Shown piece by piece: positions 33,534 to 42,430 of a stretch of DNA of 64,000 nucleotides. Each line of letters opens with the position of its first letter. Position 1 is the first letter of the stretch. The stretch is from Alkalihalobacillus pseudalcaliphilus. GTDB lineage: Bacteria > Bacillota > Bacilli > Bacillales > Bacillaceae_D. Location of the stretch: positions 62,001 to 126,000 of the forward strand of contig NZ_JAQQWS010000006.1 in the NCBI RefSeq assembly GCF_028610675.1. Direction: 5' to 3'. A program made the translations under genes and the position numbers. The notes under the pieces are model-generated. The model was given only the letters and a program-made list of their open reading frames with translations. It did not search any database and was not told the origin of the DNA.

Positions 33534-35078
33534 TTATTTAAACACGGGCTCTTTAAATTGAGCAAGCTTTTCTAAAGATGACTTATCGACATCGGCATGT
33601 AAGCTATTTCCGTGTGAATCCATCGTAACAATAGCAGCAAAGCCTTTTACGTCTAAATGCCACATTGCCTCAGGAATTCCGAATTCCATTAAATCTACAC
33701 CTTTAACTTCTTTTATACAGTCAGCGTAGTATTGAGCCGCTCCACCAATTGCATTCAAATACACTCCACCGTGTTCTTCTAATGCTTTTAAAGTTTTTGG
33801 TCCCATACCACCTTTACCAATAACAGCTCGAATCCCAAATTTCTTCATAATGTCACCTTGGTATGGCTCTTCTCGAATACTTGTTGTTGGACCAGCAGCT
33901 TTAACAACCCAATTCCCTTGCTCATCCTTTGCCATAACAGGACCACAATGATAAATAATTTGACCATTTAAATTTATCGGTGCATCATGATCCATTAAAT
34001 GATGGTGTATGGCGTCACGGCCAGTGTGCATCATTCCATTAATAATCACGACATCTCCCACTTTTAGCTCGCGAATCTTTTCCTCAGTGATAGGAGCTTC
34101 GAGTACAACTTCACGGACACCATCTTGTTCCTCGGCCGCGGCCGCAACTTCTTCATCCGTTTGGTTAAGTTCAACTTTTTCCCCATCTTTATATAACCAT
34201 TCTTGAATCTCGCCTGTCTCTATATTCAATACGACACCAAGACGACGGTAAGCCCAGCAATTATAGGCTACGGAGACGAAGAAGCTTGCTGGTAAGCGGT
34301 TCATCGCTCCTACTTTACAGCCTAGTAAAGTGGCTTCTCCACCAAATCCCATCGTTCCAATACCAAGTTTGTTCGCATTTTCTAGGACGTAATCTTCAAG
34401 CTTTTGTAAGTCAGGATTTGAATTGACATCATCGACCGTACGGAAAAGCTGTTCTTTTGCAAGCGAATAACTGGTTGTACGGTCACCACCGATACCTACT
34501 CCGATAAAACCTGCACTACAACCTTGACCCTGTGCTTGATAAACGGAATGCATAATACATTTTCTAATACCATCTAAATCACGACCAGCTCGTCCTAATC
34601 CCTCGAGCTCAGCCGGTAAACTGTACTGAATATTTTTATTCTCACAGCCTCCACCTTTAAGTATGAGACGGACATCGATAACGTCTTGTTCCCATTGCTC
34701 GAAGTGAATGACAGGTGTTCCTTCACCTAAATTATCACCTGAATTTTTCCCAGTTAAAGAGTCAACCGAGTTGGGACGCAACTTAGCATCCTTTGTGGCC
34801 TCAGCAATGGCTGCATATATCACTTTTTTCATCTTGATTTGATTGACACCAACAGGCACTTTAATTTCAAATGTTGGCATACCTGTATCTTGGCAAATTG
34901 GTGAGATTTTCTCATCTGCCATTTCAATATTTTCTGTAATTGTTCCTAAAGATAATGCTGCACGCGTGCCTGCATTTTCTTTTTCTTTTGCTGCCTTTAT
35001 TGCTCGTCTAACATCATTCGGTAAATTCGTTGATGTTTCTACAATTAATTGATAAATACTATCATGTAACTTCTCCAC
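33534..35078 (-). CDS. fumA: class I (iron-sulphur) fumarate hydratase
   Basis: 514 residues; GTG at 35078 follows AAAAAGGAG. Interconverts fumarate and malate in the TCA cycle. It has the fused alpha and beta parts of the large single-chain form. The [4Fe-4S] ligand candidates are the Cys of SPICQDTGMPTFE, of GGGCENKNIQ and of the HSVYQAQGQGCSAGF block. The beta part has MMHTGRDAIHHHL, HCGPVM and GKGGMGPKTL. Related dehydratases such as tartrate dehydratase share this layout, but the full-length single chain favours fumarase. Bacillus usually also has class II FumC. Confidence 0.9.
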   Translation of the reverse strand: MEKLHDSIYQLIVETSTNLPNDVRRAIKAAKEKENAGTRAALSLGTITENIEMADEKISPICQDTGMPTFEIKVPVGVNQIKMKKVIYAAIAEATKDAKLRPNSVDSLTGKNSGDNLGEGTPVIHFEQWEQDVIDVRLILKGGGCENKNIQYSLPAELEGLGRAGRDLDGIRKCIMHSVYQAQGQGCSAGFIGVGIGGDRTTSYSLAKEQLFRTVDDVNSNPDLQKLEDYVLENANKLGIGTMGFGGEATLLGCKVGAMNRLPASFFVSVAYNCWAYRRLGVVLNIETGEIQEWLYKDGEKVELNQTDEEVAAAAEEQDGVREVVLEAPITEEKIRELKVGDVVIINGMMHTGRDAIHHHLMDHDAPINLNGQIIYHCGPVMAKDEQGNWVVKAAGPTTSIREEPYQGDIMKKFGIRAVIGKGGMGPKTLKALEEHGGVYLNAIGGAAQYYADCIKEVKGVDLMEFGIPEAMWHLDVKGFAAIVTMDSHGNSLHADVDKSSLEKLAQFKEPVFK

Positions 35079-35311
35079 AACATCCAACTCCTTTTTACAC
35101 TTGAAGATTTGAATCATTTGCAGCTTTACACTATACCGTTCCATTTGCACATCTCACGGCATCCCCCATAAAGCTTATGACAAAACTCGCACTCTATTAT
35201 TATACTCCTTGTCACATTTTTCTTAAAGGTTAAAATGTAAACGAATTCACATTGTATTAAAAAATGAAATGGCTAGGGGTGGGTTTTTGTATTGACGTTA
35301 GAGCTGATGCT

Positions 35312-35343
35312 CGTAACCCTGTGATTCGGCTTTTGCTCAGAAT
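35312..35343. repeat. worn single CCCCGAG-family unit
   Basis: GTAACCCTGTGATTCGGCTTTTGCTCAGAATTTC matches array A in the loop and spacing but has lost arm pairing (CCCTGTG against CTCAGA). The rest of 35079-35428 shows nothing assignable. Confidence 0.6.
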
Positions 35344-35428
35344 TTCTAACGCTTTTTCACCTCACAACCTCCGTATATTCTATTATGCCACCCCACTTAT
35401 TCTCTCTGCCTTTGTCCAGTACAAAAAA

Positions 35429-35468
35429 CCAAAAGACCCTTTCTCGAATTCGACAAAGGGTCTTTTGG
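35429..35468 (-). terminator. terminator of the phosphatase operon
   Basis: Perfect 14-bp stem CCAAAAGACCCTTT/AAAGGGTCTTTTGG with a 12-nt loop, 5 bp after the stop; minus-strand tail GGTTTTTTGT. Confidence 0.88.
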
Positions 35469-35473
35469 CTATT

Positions 35474-36127
35474 TTATAAAATATCTATTTTTCTATCGGT
35501 CATCGCATTTAGCTGGTCACGGAGATGTGTTCGGTCGTTCATATAATGTAAATATGGCTTACCAGTACCACGCGGCCATTCTAAATGAGTGACACTTGTA
35601 TTACCAAACCGAAATGGTCGATGATAATTAACCCAGTCTTTTCCCGTTAAAATATACATCATCAGCACGCTTAAAAAGCCACCATGAGAAACAATTGCTA
35701 CGTTTTTATCACGATGTGCAAGGAGGAGCTGATCTAGTAATGTTTCACACCTTGCCTCTAGCTCTGCCACTGTCTCTGTACCAGCAATGCCTGAAGTAAT
35801 CAATGATTCTTTATTAGCTTCAGGATATTGGGCATAAATCTCTTCCCGCGTTTTTCCTTGTAATGGACCTAAATGTACCTCACGGAGCTTTTCCCAAGGT
35901 TGGGCAGCCATACCTTTCGTATCGGCAATTGCTTCGGCCGTCACAAAGGCTCTTGTTAAATCACTTGTATATAAATAATCTAAATCAACCTTTTTGAACC
36001 TATCGCCAAGAGCTATTGCCTGCTTCTCACCTTCCTCAGAAAGTGGAAAGTCCATAGTTCCTTGAATTCTTTTTAAGCGATTCCCTTCAGATTGAGCGTG
36101 ACGAATTAAATATAAATTCATAGACAT
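35474..36127 (-). CDS. histidine phosphatase-family protein (phosphoglycerate mutase-like)
   Basis: About 217 residues. Start set at ATG 36127 (MSMNLYLIRHAQSEGN); 36121 is equally possible and no good binding site is visible, which suggests coupling to the preceding gene whose stop is 5 bp upstream. Catalytic RHAQSEGN with the phosphorylated His, YTSDLTRAFVTAEAIA with the Arg, the acid Glu in WEKLREVHLGPLQG, and the second His in AIVSHGGFLSVL are intact. Broad-specificity phosphatase more likely than a mutase; substrate unknown. Confidence 0.88.
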   Translation of the reverse strand: MSMNLYLIRHAQSEGNRLKRIQGTMDFPLSEEGEKQAIALGDRFKKVDLDYLYTSDLTRAFVTAEAIADTKGMAAQPWEKLREVHLGPLQGKTREEIYAQYPEANKESLITSGIAGTETVAELEARCETLLDQLLLAHRDKNVAIVSHGGFLSVLMMYILTGKDWVNYHRPFRFGNTSVTHLEWPRGTGKPYLHYMNDRTHLRDQLNAMTDRKIDIL

Positions 36128-36132
36128 GATGC

Positions 36133-36321
36133 TTATTCTGACCAATCATGTCTAAATTGCTTACATTTATTTTCAATCTCATCTAACATTGAAATCAGAC
36201 GATCAATTTCTTCTACGCCTGCTTCTTCAGGATCGATTGCATCAAGCATCGTCATCACCATTTCAAAACGTGCTTGTAAATAATGTACTTGCTCACTTTT
36301 ATTATCTATCGCTCCACCCAT
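36133..36321 (-). CDS. SE1561-family protein
   Basis: 62 residues, acidic and helical. It carries EQVHYLQARFEMVMTMLDAI and IDRLISMLDEIENKCKQF, the recognised pattern of the SE1561 family of small conserved Firmicutes proteins. Function unknown. TAGGAGCG precedes ATG. First gene of a two-gene operon with the phosphatase and divergent from yfkAB. Confidence 0.8.
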   Translation of the reverse strand: MGGAIDNKSEQVHYLQARFEMVMTMLDAIDPEEAGVEEIDRLISMLDEIENKCKQFRHDWSE

Positions 36322-36440
36322 TCTATCTCGCTCCTATCTATCATAAATATGTAATATTTGTACGAATTCTAACCTTCAATAAGTTTAACAAAATATGCAA
36401 TAGCCCACAATGGAAGATGTTATCTATTAAATCTAGATCT

Positions 36441-36468
36441 TTTGAAATGAACCGATATGCGTTATGAT
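36441..36468 (+). promoter_or_regulatory. candidate promoter of yfkAB
   Basis: TTTGAA, 16 bp, TATGAT; 40 bp upstream of the start codon, so the leader would be short. Confidence 0.4.
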
Positions 36469-36507
36469 GAAGAGTGAACGTTGAAAAGTTAAAGGAGTAG
36501 GATAACA

Positions 36508-37623
36508 TTGCTACATACTTCAATACCTCAGATAACTCCAAAATTTGACCCTTGGGAAGCTTATCAGGATATCGAACAATTCGGCCATCTCGAATTAACG
36601 AATATAGAATTTACGACAACAACTTTATGTAATATGCGCTGTGAGCATTGTGCAGTTGGTTATACTTTATCACCAAAGGACCCGAATCCACTTCCACTCG
36701 ACCTACTCATTCAGAGGCTCGATGAAATTCCTCATTTAAAAGCATTTAGTATTACCGGTGGTGAACCGATGCTTTCAATGAAGTCGGTTAAAAATTATGT
36801 CGTGCCTTTATTAAAATATGCCCACGAACGTGGAGTTCGCACTCAAATCAATTCCAATCTCACACTTGATTTAAAACGATATGAACTCATTATTCCATAT
36901 TTAGATGTTTTACATATCTCTTTTAACTATGGCTCTGTTGAGGATTTCCAAGAAATTGGCTTTGCCGTTATGGATAAAAAACCTTCACTTACTCAGCGCC
37001 AAGCGATGTTTGATCGTATGGTTAAAAATGCCAAAGAACTAACAAGCCGAGGAGTTATTGTTTCCGCAGAAACGATGATTAACAAAAGAACTTTACCTCA
37101 TTTAGAGAAAATCCATCAACAAATTGTAGACATGGGCTGCCAAAGACATGAAGTCCACCCTATGTACCCTAGTGATTTCGCTAGTGCCCTTGAGGTTGCT
37201 TCATTAGAAGACATCCGCTCTGGCATTCATCGTTTACTCGATGTTAGAGACTCAAATACGTGGATGTTATTCGGTACTTTACCTTTTTATCCTTGTAGCG
37301 ATCGTAAAGAAGATTTACTTTTACAGAAACGCTTACGAGAGGAGCCGCATGTAACAGTTAGGAATGATCCAGATGGTCGCTCTCGCTTAAATGTGAATAT
37401 TTTTGATGGAGAAATTATCGTGACGGATTTCGGTGATGCACCACCACTTGGAAATATCCAATCGAATTCACTTCCAAGTTCCTATAAAACATGGGTTCAA
37501 TCAGATATTGCTCAATCTTTGAACTGCCATTGTCCAAGCGTCAAATGCTTAGGACCTAATCTTCTAGTAAAAGATGCCTATTATCCAGAAATTGATTTCA
37601 CGAAGCGATCTACAAATATATAA
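36508..37623 (+). CDS. yfkAB: radical SAM/CxCxxxxC motif protein YfkAB
   Basis: 371 residues, TTG start behind AAAGGAG. The radical SAM cluster motif is CNMRCEHC, spaced CX3CX2C and preceded by the strand IEFTTTTL. FSITGGEPML is the glycine-rich SAM contact, and the fold continues through QINSNLTLD and MINKRTLPHL. The C-terminal CHCPSVKC gives the name-giving CxCxxxxC, a likely second cluster site. The fused YfkA+YfkB form is found throughout Bacillus; its substrate is not known to me. Its own terminator is shared with yfkD. Confidence 0.9.
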   Translation: MLHTSIPQITPKFDPWEAYQDIEQFGHLELTNIEFTTTTLCNMRCEHCAVGYTLSPKDPNPLPLDLLIQRLDEIPHLKAFSITGGEPMLSMKSVKNYVVPLLKYAHERGVRTQINSNLTLDLKRYELIIPYLDVLHISFNYGSVEDFQEIGFAVMDKKPSLTQRQAMFDRMVKNAKELTSRGVIVSAETMINKRTLPHLEKIHQQIVDMGCQRHEVHPMYPSDFASALEVASLEDIRSGIHRLLDVRDSNTWMLFGTLPFYPCSDRKEDLLLQKRLREEPHVTVRNDPDGRSRLNVNIFDGEIIVTDFGDAPPLGNIQSNSLPSSYKTWVQSDIAQSLNCHCPSVKCLGPNLLVKDAYYPEIDFTKRSTNI

Positions 37624-37629
37624 TCAACA

Positions 37630-37659
37630 AAAAAGGCAGCCTTTTGGGCTCGCCTTTTT
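37630..37659. terminator. bidirectional terminator between yfkAB and yfkD
   Basis: AAAAAGGC...GCCTTTTT stem with inner CC/GG pairs; T-tracts on both strands. It overlaps the stop codon of yfkD. Confidence 0.85.
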
Positions 37660-38506
37660 ATCTTGGTTGGTTTGAGGACATAAATGTAAAAGATAAATGA
37701 TCCTGTATTGGAATCCATGCTCCAATTCCTTGCTGGGTTATGTTTTTCACTTCAATCGACGATTTACCACCTTTAAAAGTTAAGAAAACTTCACCATATG
37801 TCACTTTACCCGTTTCATGTACAGCGGGAACATAGCTATTTAAATAACCTACTTGGCTAGGCGGAACATTATACGTTTGTTCCTTTTTAGTTCCTTGACC
37901 AATAACCGTATCAAAAGACAGCGGCAGATGAGTAACTTCAGCGGCTTTAATCATCATCATTTTTTGTACAGCTTCACTATTAGGAATTTTTGCTGTTAGA
38001 CCACCGTTAATTTTTTTCTGTTGTTCTTGGTAATACTTGAGCTTATGAACAGCATTACCACCGCGATTATCTACATAGTTTGTATTAACCTTTTGAAACT
38101 CCCAGTTCACTTCGGTTCCTTCAGATTCATAAGATAAAGGCCATTCCCCTAAGTAAATGGAGGCTCTGAAACCAATAGCCAATTTAGGAAAAGAAATCGT
38201 CGATTCATTTAAAATCTTTACTAAATCAGGGTTTTTAATACTTACCGCTTCACTTGTATCAATTAATCTTTGTGCGAGTTCACTCGGCTTTAAATAAGGT
38301 AATTCTTGGGTCGGATTTGTATACGTATTGTCCTTTCCAATGTTTAATACAGAGTTAGGAATCTCAAATGACTTTTTCTCATCAGGTGTTACCTCAGACG
38401 ATTTTTGTGGCTCTTCTTCATCTTTATTTATTGTTTCTGCATACACATGTAAATGTAAAGTCAACATCATACTTAACATGACACTTAAAGCAAGAAATCG
38501 CTTCAT
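37658..38506 (-). CDS. yfkD: YfkD-family exported protein
   Basis: 282 residues. AAGGAGG before ATG. Sec signal peptide ending near VYAET, then a Glu/Lys-rich linker and the conserved YfkD body: PNSVLNIGKDNTYTNPTQELP, IGFRASIYLGEWPLSYESE, NWEFQKVNTNYVDNRGG, and IGAWIPIQDHLSF near the end. Conserved in Bacillus, function unknown, likely extracellular. It is convergent with yfkAB, the same neighbours as in Bacillus subtilis. Confidence 0.9.
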   Translation of the reverse strand: MKRFLALSVMLSMMLTLHLHVYAETINKDEEEPQKSSEVTPDEKKSFEIPNSVLNIGKDNTYTNPTQELPYLKPSELAQRLIDTSEAVSIKNPDLVKILNESTISFPKLAIGFRASIYLGEWPLSYESEGTEVNWEFQKVNTNYVDNRGGNAVHKLKYYQEQQKKINGGLTAKIPNSEAVQKMMMIKAAEVTHLPLSFDTVIGQGTKKEQTYNVPPSQVGYLNSYVPAVHETGKVTYGEVFLTFKGGKSSIEVKNITQQGIGAWIPIQDHLSFTFMSSNQPR

Positions 38507-38647
38507 TGTTTTTCCTCCTTAAAAATTACTGATCGATGTCTAGGTTAAAATTAGTTTGAGCGAACTTGCTTAAAATTATCCAAAGGAGATAAAAATATTG
38601 CAATCGACTATTTCCGAGGAAATTCTTACATCTATCATTACTAAAAA

Positions 38648-38671
38648 AACTCTAGACCTAGGCCTAGAGTT
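38648..38671 (-). terminator. terminator of the 32-residue gene
   Basis: AACTCTAG/CTAGAGTT arms, loop itself GCCTAGGT-like, minus-strand TTTTTTT tail. Confidence 0.8.
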
Positions 38672-38678
38672 CTTCTGA

Positions 38679-38777
38679 TTAATGGTACGTATTTTTTTTA
38701 TTGGCAGAACTACTCGTTTTATGTTGACTGTTTTGGTTTTTGCCTGACTTTTGTTTTCTTTTTTTCTTTTCGCTCAT
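38679..38777 (-). CDS. 32-residue Lys/Asn/Ser-rich basic protein
   Basis: ATG with AGGGAGAG upstream. It encodes MSEKKKRKQKSGKNQNSQ followed by HKTSSSANKKNTYH: no hydrophobic segment, strongly basic and low complexity. Such tiny Lys/Gln/Ser-rich proteins in spore formers are often minor small acid-soluble or coat-associated proteins, but no family was recognised. Its own terminator supports a real transcript. Confidence 0.6.
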   Translation of the reverse strand: MSEKKKRKQKSGKNQNSQHKTSSSANKKNTYH

Positions 38778-38804
38778 GCCTATCTCTCCCTACCATTGAA
38801 ATAG

Positions 38805-38838
38805 AAGAAGATGGCCAACGAAATGTGACCATCTTCTT
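38805..38838. other. perfect stem-loop without T-tract
   Basis: AAGAAGATGG/CCATCTTCTT, 10 bp, 14-nt loop, just upstream of the 32-residue gene. It may end a minus-strand transcript from 38850-39060 or sit in its leader. No gene was found in 38839-39091. Confidence 0.45.
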
Positions 38839-39091
38839 AGCTAATCACAGCTAATATTCAATCTACAATCTGGGGTAGAAACGATTTTTGTCTTTTGGAG
38901 ACACCTCATCTCATTTTGATTAACAAAATGAAAAATCCTTATCCCTGTACAATAGAATCACCTCATAGGTAATCACACAACAAAAATAGCTCTTCACCTA
39001 TTGCAACTTTGAACAACATGCTATATGTGATTAGTGATTGAGGAAGCATCACTGCCTGCCTCGATTATTATCATGTCCTCAAATAAAAATG

Positions 39092-39472
39092 CTATTCATG
39101 ATTTTTATTTTTTAACTCTTTGATTTCTTGAGCACTTTCTTTTGTGGCTTTATAAAGCTCTTCAGAACTTTCCTTGAGGTGAGCGGCACTTTCCCCAATT
39201 TTTTTTACATCCTCGCTAATTCCGCGGACAACCTCTGATACCTCATTTGCGGTCACGCGCACTTGGCTGACAATTTCCTCACGGTTATCTCGAACAAACT
39301 CGTATGCATTAACGGAACATTTCTTTAATCCATTGGCTTCAGAAATTACTTTTTCACGCCAATCCTTCTTTAATAAAACAGCAGTTAAGACAATAGCTCC
39401 TCCAATCCATAGCCCTTTACTTAAAGAGCTACACTTCTTAGTTTTGCAAACTTGCTTGTCCAAATTCTCCAT
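39092..39472 (-). CDS. YtxH-like general stress-type protein
   Basis: 126 residues, AGGAGG before ATG. One membrane-like segment near residues 20-36 (LWIGGAIVLTAVLL), then a long charged amphipathic helix (EEIVSQVRVTANEVSEVV, KKIGESAAHLKESSEELYKA) typical of YtxH/DUF948-type proteins. The first 15 residues have two Cys (QVCKTKKC). Role unknown; relatives are membrane-associated stress proteins. Confidence 0.7.
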   Translation of the reverse strand: MENLDKQVCKTKKCSSLSKGLWIGGAIVLTAVLLKKDWREKVISEANGLKKCSVNAYEFVRDNREEIVSQVRVTANEVSEVVRGISEDVKKIGESAAHLKESSEELYKATKESAQEIKELKNKNHE

Positions 39473-39712
39473 TAGAAAAGCCTCCTCATTTCAATCGAAT
39501 ATCATTATTTTACCAATAATTCGGCAAAAAAAGAAATAAAACGAGATTTTGAATAAATATACAAATATTCAATAACTAAAATAAATACACCAACGACAAA
39601 CGGCTATTAAACACACATTTATAAACACACAAAAATAATGATTGTATTTATACTAATTATGATGTATATTCTTGTAGACAACTTTGAAAACCAAGATAGG
39701 TGAGGGATGTAA

Positions 39713-40723
39713 ATGAAAAAGATGAAGTTATTTTCGATTATGCTCATCGGTAGTGTGCTACTAATGGCATGTGGAACAAATGAAGACGAGACAAACAATC
39801 AAGCTGAAGACGATGTCACTACGGAGGAGAACACTCCGACCGAAACATCTGAAGAAGAACTTCAATCTGGTGAAATCGCATTAACACATGTTGAATATTT
39901 ATCAGGCGAACTTGGTCAAAGAATTGCCGCTTCTGAAACAGAAGAAGAAGCCGGACAATATGTAAAAGACCAATTTGAACAGTTAGGATACGAAACAGAA
40001 GTACAGCCTTTTACGTATGAAAAAGATGAAGAATCTTTTGACTCAAAAAATATAATCGCTTTTAAAGAAGGTCAGTCTGAACAATCGATCATTGTAGGTG
40101 CTCACTTCGACTCTGTCTCAGAAGGACTTGGTGTTGATGACAACGCTTCAGGTGTTGGTGTAATGTTAGAAGCAGCTGAACGCCTGAAGGACATTGAAAC
40201 ACCTTACTCTATTATTTTTATTGGATTTGGTGCAGAAGAAGTCGGATTAAAAGGTTCAAATCATTATGTGAGTGAAATGTCAGCAAAAGAAGTAGAACAA
40301 ACAGTTGGTATGATTAATTTAGACAGCTTAGTTTCTGGTGACAAAATGTATGTACACGGTAGTGCAGGAGAAAATAGTTTTATTCGTGATTTAGCATTAG
40401 ACTTAGCAATTGAGCACGACTTAGACATTGAAATTAATCCTGGTTTAAATGCCGATTACCCTGAAGGGACAACAGGTGACTGGAGTGACCACGCAGCTTT
40501 TAATGCAGCAGGTATCCCGTATGCTTATTTCGAAGCAACAAACTGGGAAATTGGTGATTTAGATGGCTATACTCAAACAGAAGAACACGGGAGCTTCTGG
40601 CATACCGAAAACGATACTTTAGAAGTAATTAATGATAAATTCCCTGGAAGAGTTGAAGAACGTCTTGCCTCATTCTCAACACTATTAACTGAGTTATTAT
40701 TAGCTCTTGAAGAAGCAGAATAA
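39713..40723 (+). CDS. M28-family zinc aminopeptidase lipoprotein
   Basis: 336 residues, ATG behind AGGTGAGGG. Lipoprotein signal MKKMKLFSIMLIGSVLLMAC, then an acidic Glu/Asp/Thr linker (about 22-52). The catalytic domain has zinc ligands in GAHFDSVSEG, VDDNASGVGVML, FGAEEVGLKGS (general base Glu), NLDSLVSG and FWHTENDTLE, and GDWSDHAAFNAAGIPYAYFE. Related to YwaD/aminopeptidase Y-type enzymes without a PA domain. The acidic surface suits a salty or alkaline medium. Confidence 0.92.
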   Translation: MKKMKLFSIMLIGSVLLMACGTNEDETNNQAEDDVTTEENTPTETSEEELQSGEIALTHVEYLSGELGQRIAASETEEEAGQYVKDQFEQLGYETEVQPFTYEKDEESFDSKNIIAFKEGQSEQSIIVGAHFDSVSEGLGVDDNASGVGVMLEAAERLKDIETPYSIIFIGFGAEEVGLKGSNHYVSEMSAKEVEQTVGMINLDSLVSGDKMYVHGSAGENSFIRDLALDLAIEHDLDIEINPGLNADYPEGTTGDWSDHAAFNAAGIPYAYFEATNWEIGDLDGYTQTEEHGSFWHTENDTLEVINDKFPGRVEERLASFSTLLTELLLALEEAE

Positions 40724-40725
40724 CG

Positions 40726-40770
40726 AAAAAGTCTCTGAGCCCTGTTTATATGGGACTTCAGAGGCTTTTT
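40726..40770. terminator. bidirectional terminator
   Basis: AAAAAG-CTCTGA pairs with TCAGAG-CTTTTT with further inner pairs; directly after the peptidase stop and before the stop of the convergent 50-residue gene. Confidence 0.8.
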
Positions 40771-40776
40771 CAATTT

Positions 40777-40929
40777 TCAATTATATGTTCTAAGCAGACC
40801 ATCACCAGCTTCAGTCAACTCAAATTTATTTGATTCTTCTGGTTGCTCTTGTAGCATTTTTAACTCATTTGATAAAAGTTCTACCCTTCTTTGGATATCT
40901 TCAATTTTTTTCTGTTCTGAAACGGTCAT
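40777..40929 (-). CDS. 50-residue coiled-coil protein
   Basis: ATG preceded by GGAGAGGGAG. A single long helix with heptad-like spacing (EQKKIEDIQRRVELLSNEL), a hinge with Pro, then FELTEAGDGLLRTYN. Acidic, cytosolic, no family recognised. Convergent with the peptidase and sharing its terminator. Confidence 0.65.
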   Translation of the reverse strand: MTVSEQKKIEDIQRRVELLSNELKMLQEQPEESNKFELTEAGDGLLRTYN

Positions 40930-41126
40930 GATTCTCCCTCTCCTTTTCAATTAACTTAACGAGCACTCGTTCAGTCCCTATCCAAATTTCTTATTTTTAT
41001 AATATTCTAACAAATTACTTTAGTTTTGTAAAGAAGCTTTGTGTTAAATAACTAAAAAGTTAAAGCTAAGGCTATTTCACACCTTGACTATTAGCATGGT
41101 TGCCTTCCACTCATTTTATTCTTTAT

Positions 41127-41540
41127 TTAACGTTCCAATTGCTGTATTTGATTCAGTATATAACCTTCCCTTTCAAAGTAGTAAATCAGTGTCCGTAAAT
41201 ATTGCTGTTCAAAATCACTGTTTGCCTCATTAAGCAAATTCATAAGTCGACGTAATCTTTGATGGTATTCATTAATTTGCTCAACAATACCTTCTTGATA
41301 TGTGGCAGGTCGGGAAAATGTAACCTGATCGACTGTCGCACCCTTTCCACTTATTGTTGTATAAAAGCTTTTGAGCCAATCATAGTGTTGCCTTCGACTC
41401 GCTACAAGCACTTGCCACATTTCTTTGACTTGTGGACTTTGAGTTCTAGTTGATAAGAAATCCAATGTCAAAATATCAGGGCTCTCCGTTGTTAATAATT
41501 GTACTAATTGACCTTGATTAATTTCTCGTATTTGATTCAT
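41127..41540 (-). CDS. hypothetical protein, 137 residues
   Basis: AGAGGAAG precedes ATG. All-helical in appearance: KEMWQVLVASRRQHYDWLKS, EQINEYHQRLRRLMNLLNEA and QQYLRTLIYYFEREGYILNQ would form a helical bundle. It is somewhat reminiscent of ferritin-like or PadR-tail proteins, but no metal-binding ExxH pairs were found. No operon partner; possibly divergent with the FbpB-like gene at 41738. Confidence 0.65.
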   Translation of the reverse strand: MNQIREINQGQLVQLLTTESPDILTLDFLSTRTQSPQVKEMWQVLVASRRQHYDWLKSFYTTISGKGATVDQVTFSRPATYQEGIVEQINEYHQRLRRLMNLLNEANSDFEQQYLRTLIYYFEREGYILNQIQQLER

Positions 41541-41737
41541 TTATTCACTTCCTCTTCTCCAAATCTTTACAGTCATTTTATGTGCTGTATGTGTTTAGTA
41601 GAAGCTAGGCGATGATTTTCATGTTTTTATAAATTAATTTATAAATTTTCAAACAATTGTAATAATATCCGTTTAAAATATGTGATTTTACTGGTATAAT
41701 AGTACTAATTACATTGAATACTTAAAGGACTGATTGG

Positions 41738-41881
41738 ATGAGAAAACAAACCAACACGCTTGAAGAACTTATTAAAGAGAATAGAGAGAGACTCTTGAAT
41801 GACCCTAAGGCATTATCTGAAATTGAAAAGAGAATTGATGAACGCAATGAAGCCAAACTGAAAATTAATAGTAAATCGTAA
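41738..41881 (+). CDS. FbpB-family small basic protein
   Basis: 47 residues. AAAGGAC before ATG. Pattern MRKQTNTLEELIKENRERLL then KALSEIEKRIDERNEAK, matching the FbpB family, known in B. subtilis as a Fur-controlled helper of the FsrA small RNA. I could not find a convincing Fur box; GATGATTTTCAT at 41611 is only half of one. It is the only hint of iron regulation near by. Confidence 0.7.
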   Translation: MRKQTNTLEELIKENRERLLNDPKALSEIEKRIDERNEAKLKINSKS

Positions 41882-41884
41882 TAC

Positions 41885-41915
41885 AAGAGAGTAGGTATCA
41901 TTATCTACTCTTTTT
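41885..41915 (+). terminator. terminator of the FbpB-like gene
   Basis: AGAGTAG/CTACTCT stem with TTTTT tail. TATGAAAGTT follows at 41917. Confidence 0.85.
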
Positions 41916-41916
41916 G

Positions 41917-42300
41917 TATGAAAGTTCAATGAGTAATGCACTGAATCTCGTCAAGTTCACTTCCAGTATGACAGGTTACGACTAATCATTAAGCTCAAGA
42001 GCTCATTGTGACATTATGCCCCTCGAGTAACTGGCACATTCAGCCTTTTTCGTGTAGTTACTCCAAGCTTTGACGTCCGTATCTTCACATTAACCTCCTC
42101 TTTGTGCAACTACTCCTTGCTTTCACCTCCTTATTTTCACATAAAACGCCGCTTTGTGCAGATACTCTGTGTTTTGGCGTTCATATCTTCACAAACCTTT
42201 ATTAATCGTTAAGTTGGCGATAGCTGACTTTTAGCGAAGTGAATTGGGCTTGGCCATGTCGGTTTTGTATGGAAGGTATCTAAAGGCTATGTATCTTATT
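41917..42300. repeat. dispersed element remnant with one GAGTAACT unit
   Basis: Starts TATGAAAGTT. One GAGTAACT-family unit has GAGTAACT at 42025-42032 and AGTTACTC at 42056-42063 (23-nt gap, the between-unit spacing of array C). Two or three degenerate copies of a GTGCANNTACTC...TATNTTCACATNAA motif follow (42060-42200). The right end, 42220-42290, is GCGAAGTGAATTGGGCTT with TCGGTTTTGTATGGAAGG. Confidence 0.65.
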
Positions 42301-42384
42301 TCAAAAATCAAGCTGGGAATGAACTCATATACAATCCACTAAATAAGAAACTGAAAATAACTGTGATTGAAGTTCACCTATTTA

Positions 42385-42421
42385 AAAAAGGCTTCATCAG
42401 AGTTTATCTGAGGAAGCCTTA
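42385..42421 (-). terminator. terminator of pepF
   Basis: AAGGCTTC-TCAGA pairs with TCTGA-GAAGCCTT; minus-strand TTTTTT tail; 10 bp from the stop. Confidence 0.85.
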
Positions 42422-42430
42422 TTTGTTCTT

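Noticed and set aside
41600..41640. Possible Fur box before the FbpB-like gene
   Set aside because: Only GATGATTTTCAT resembles it; the second half of the 7-1-7 symmetry is missing.
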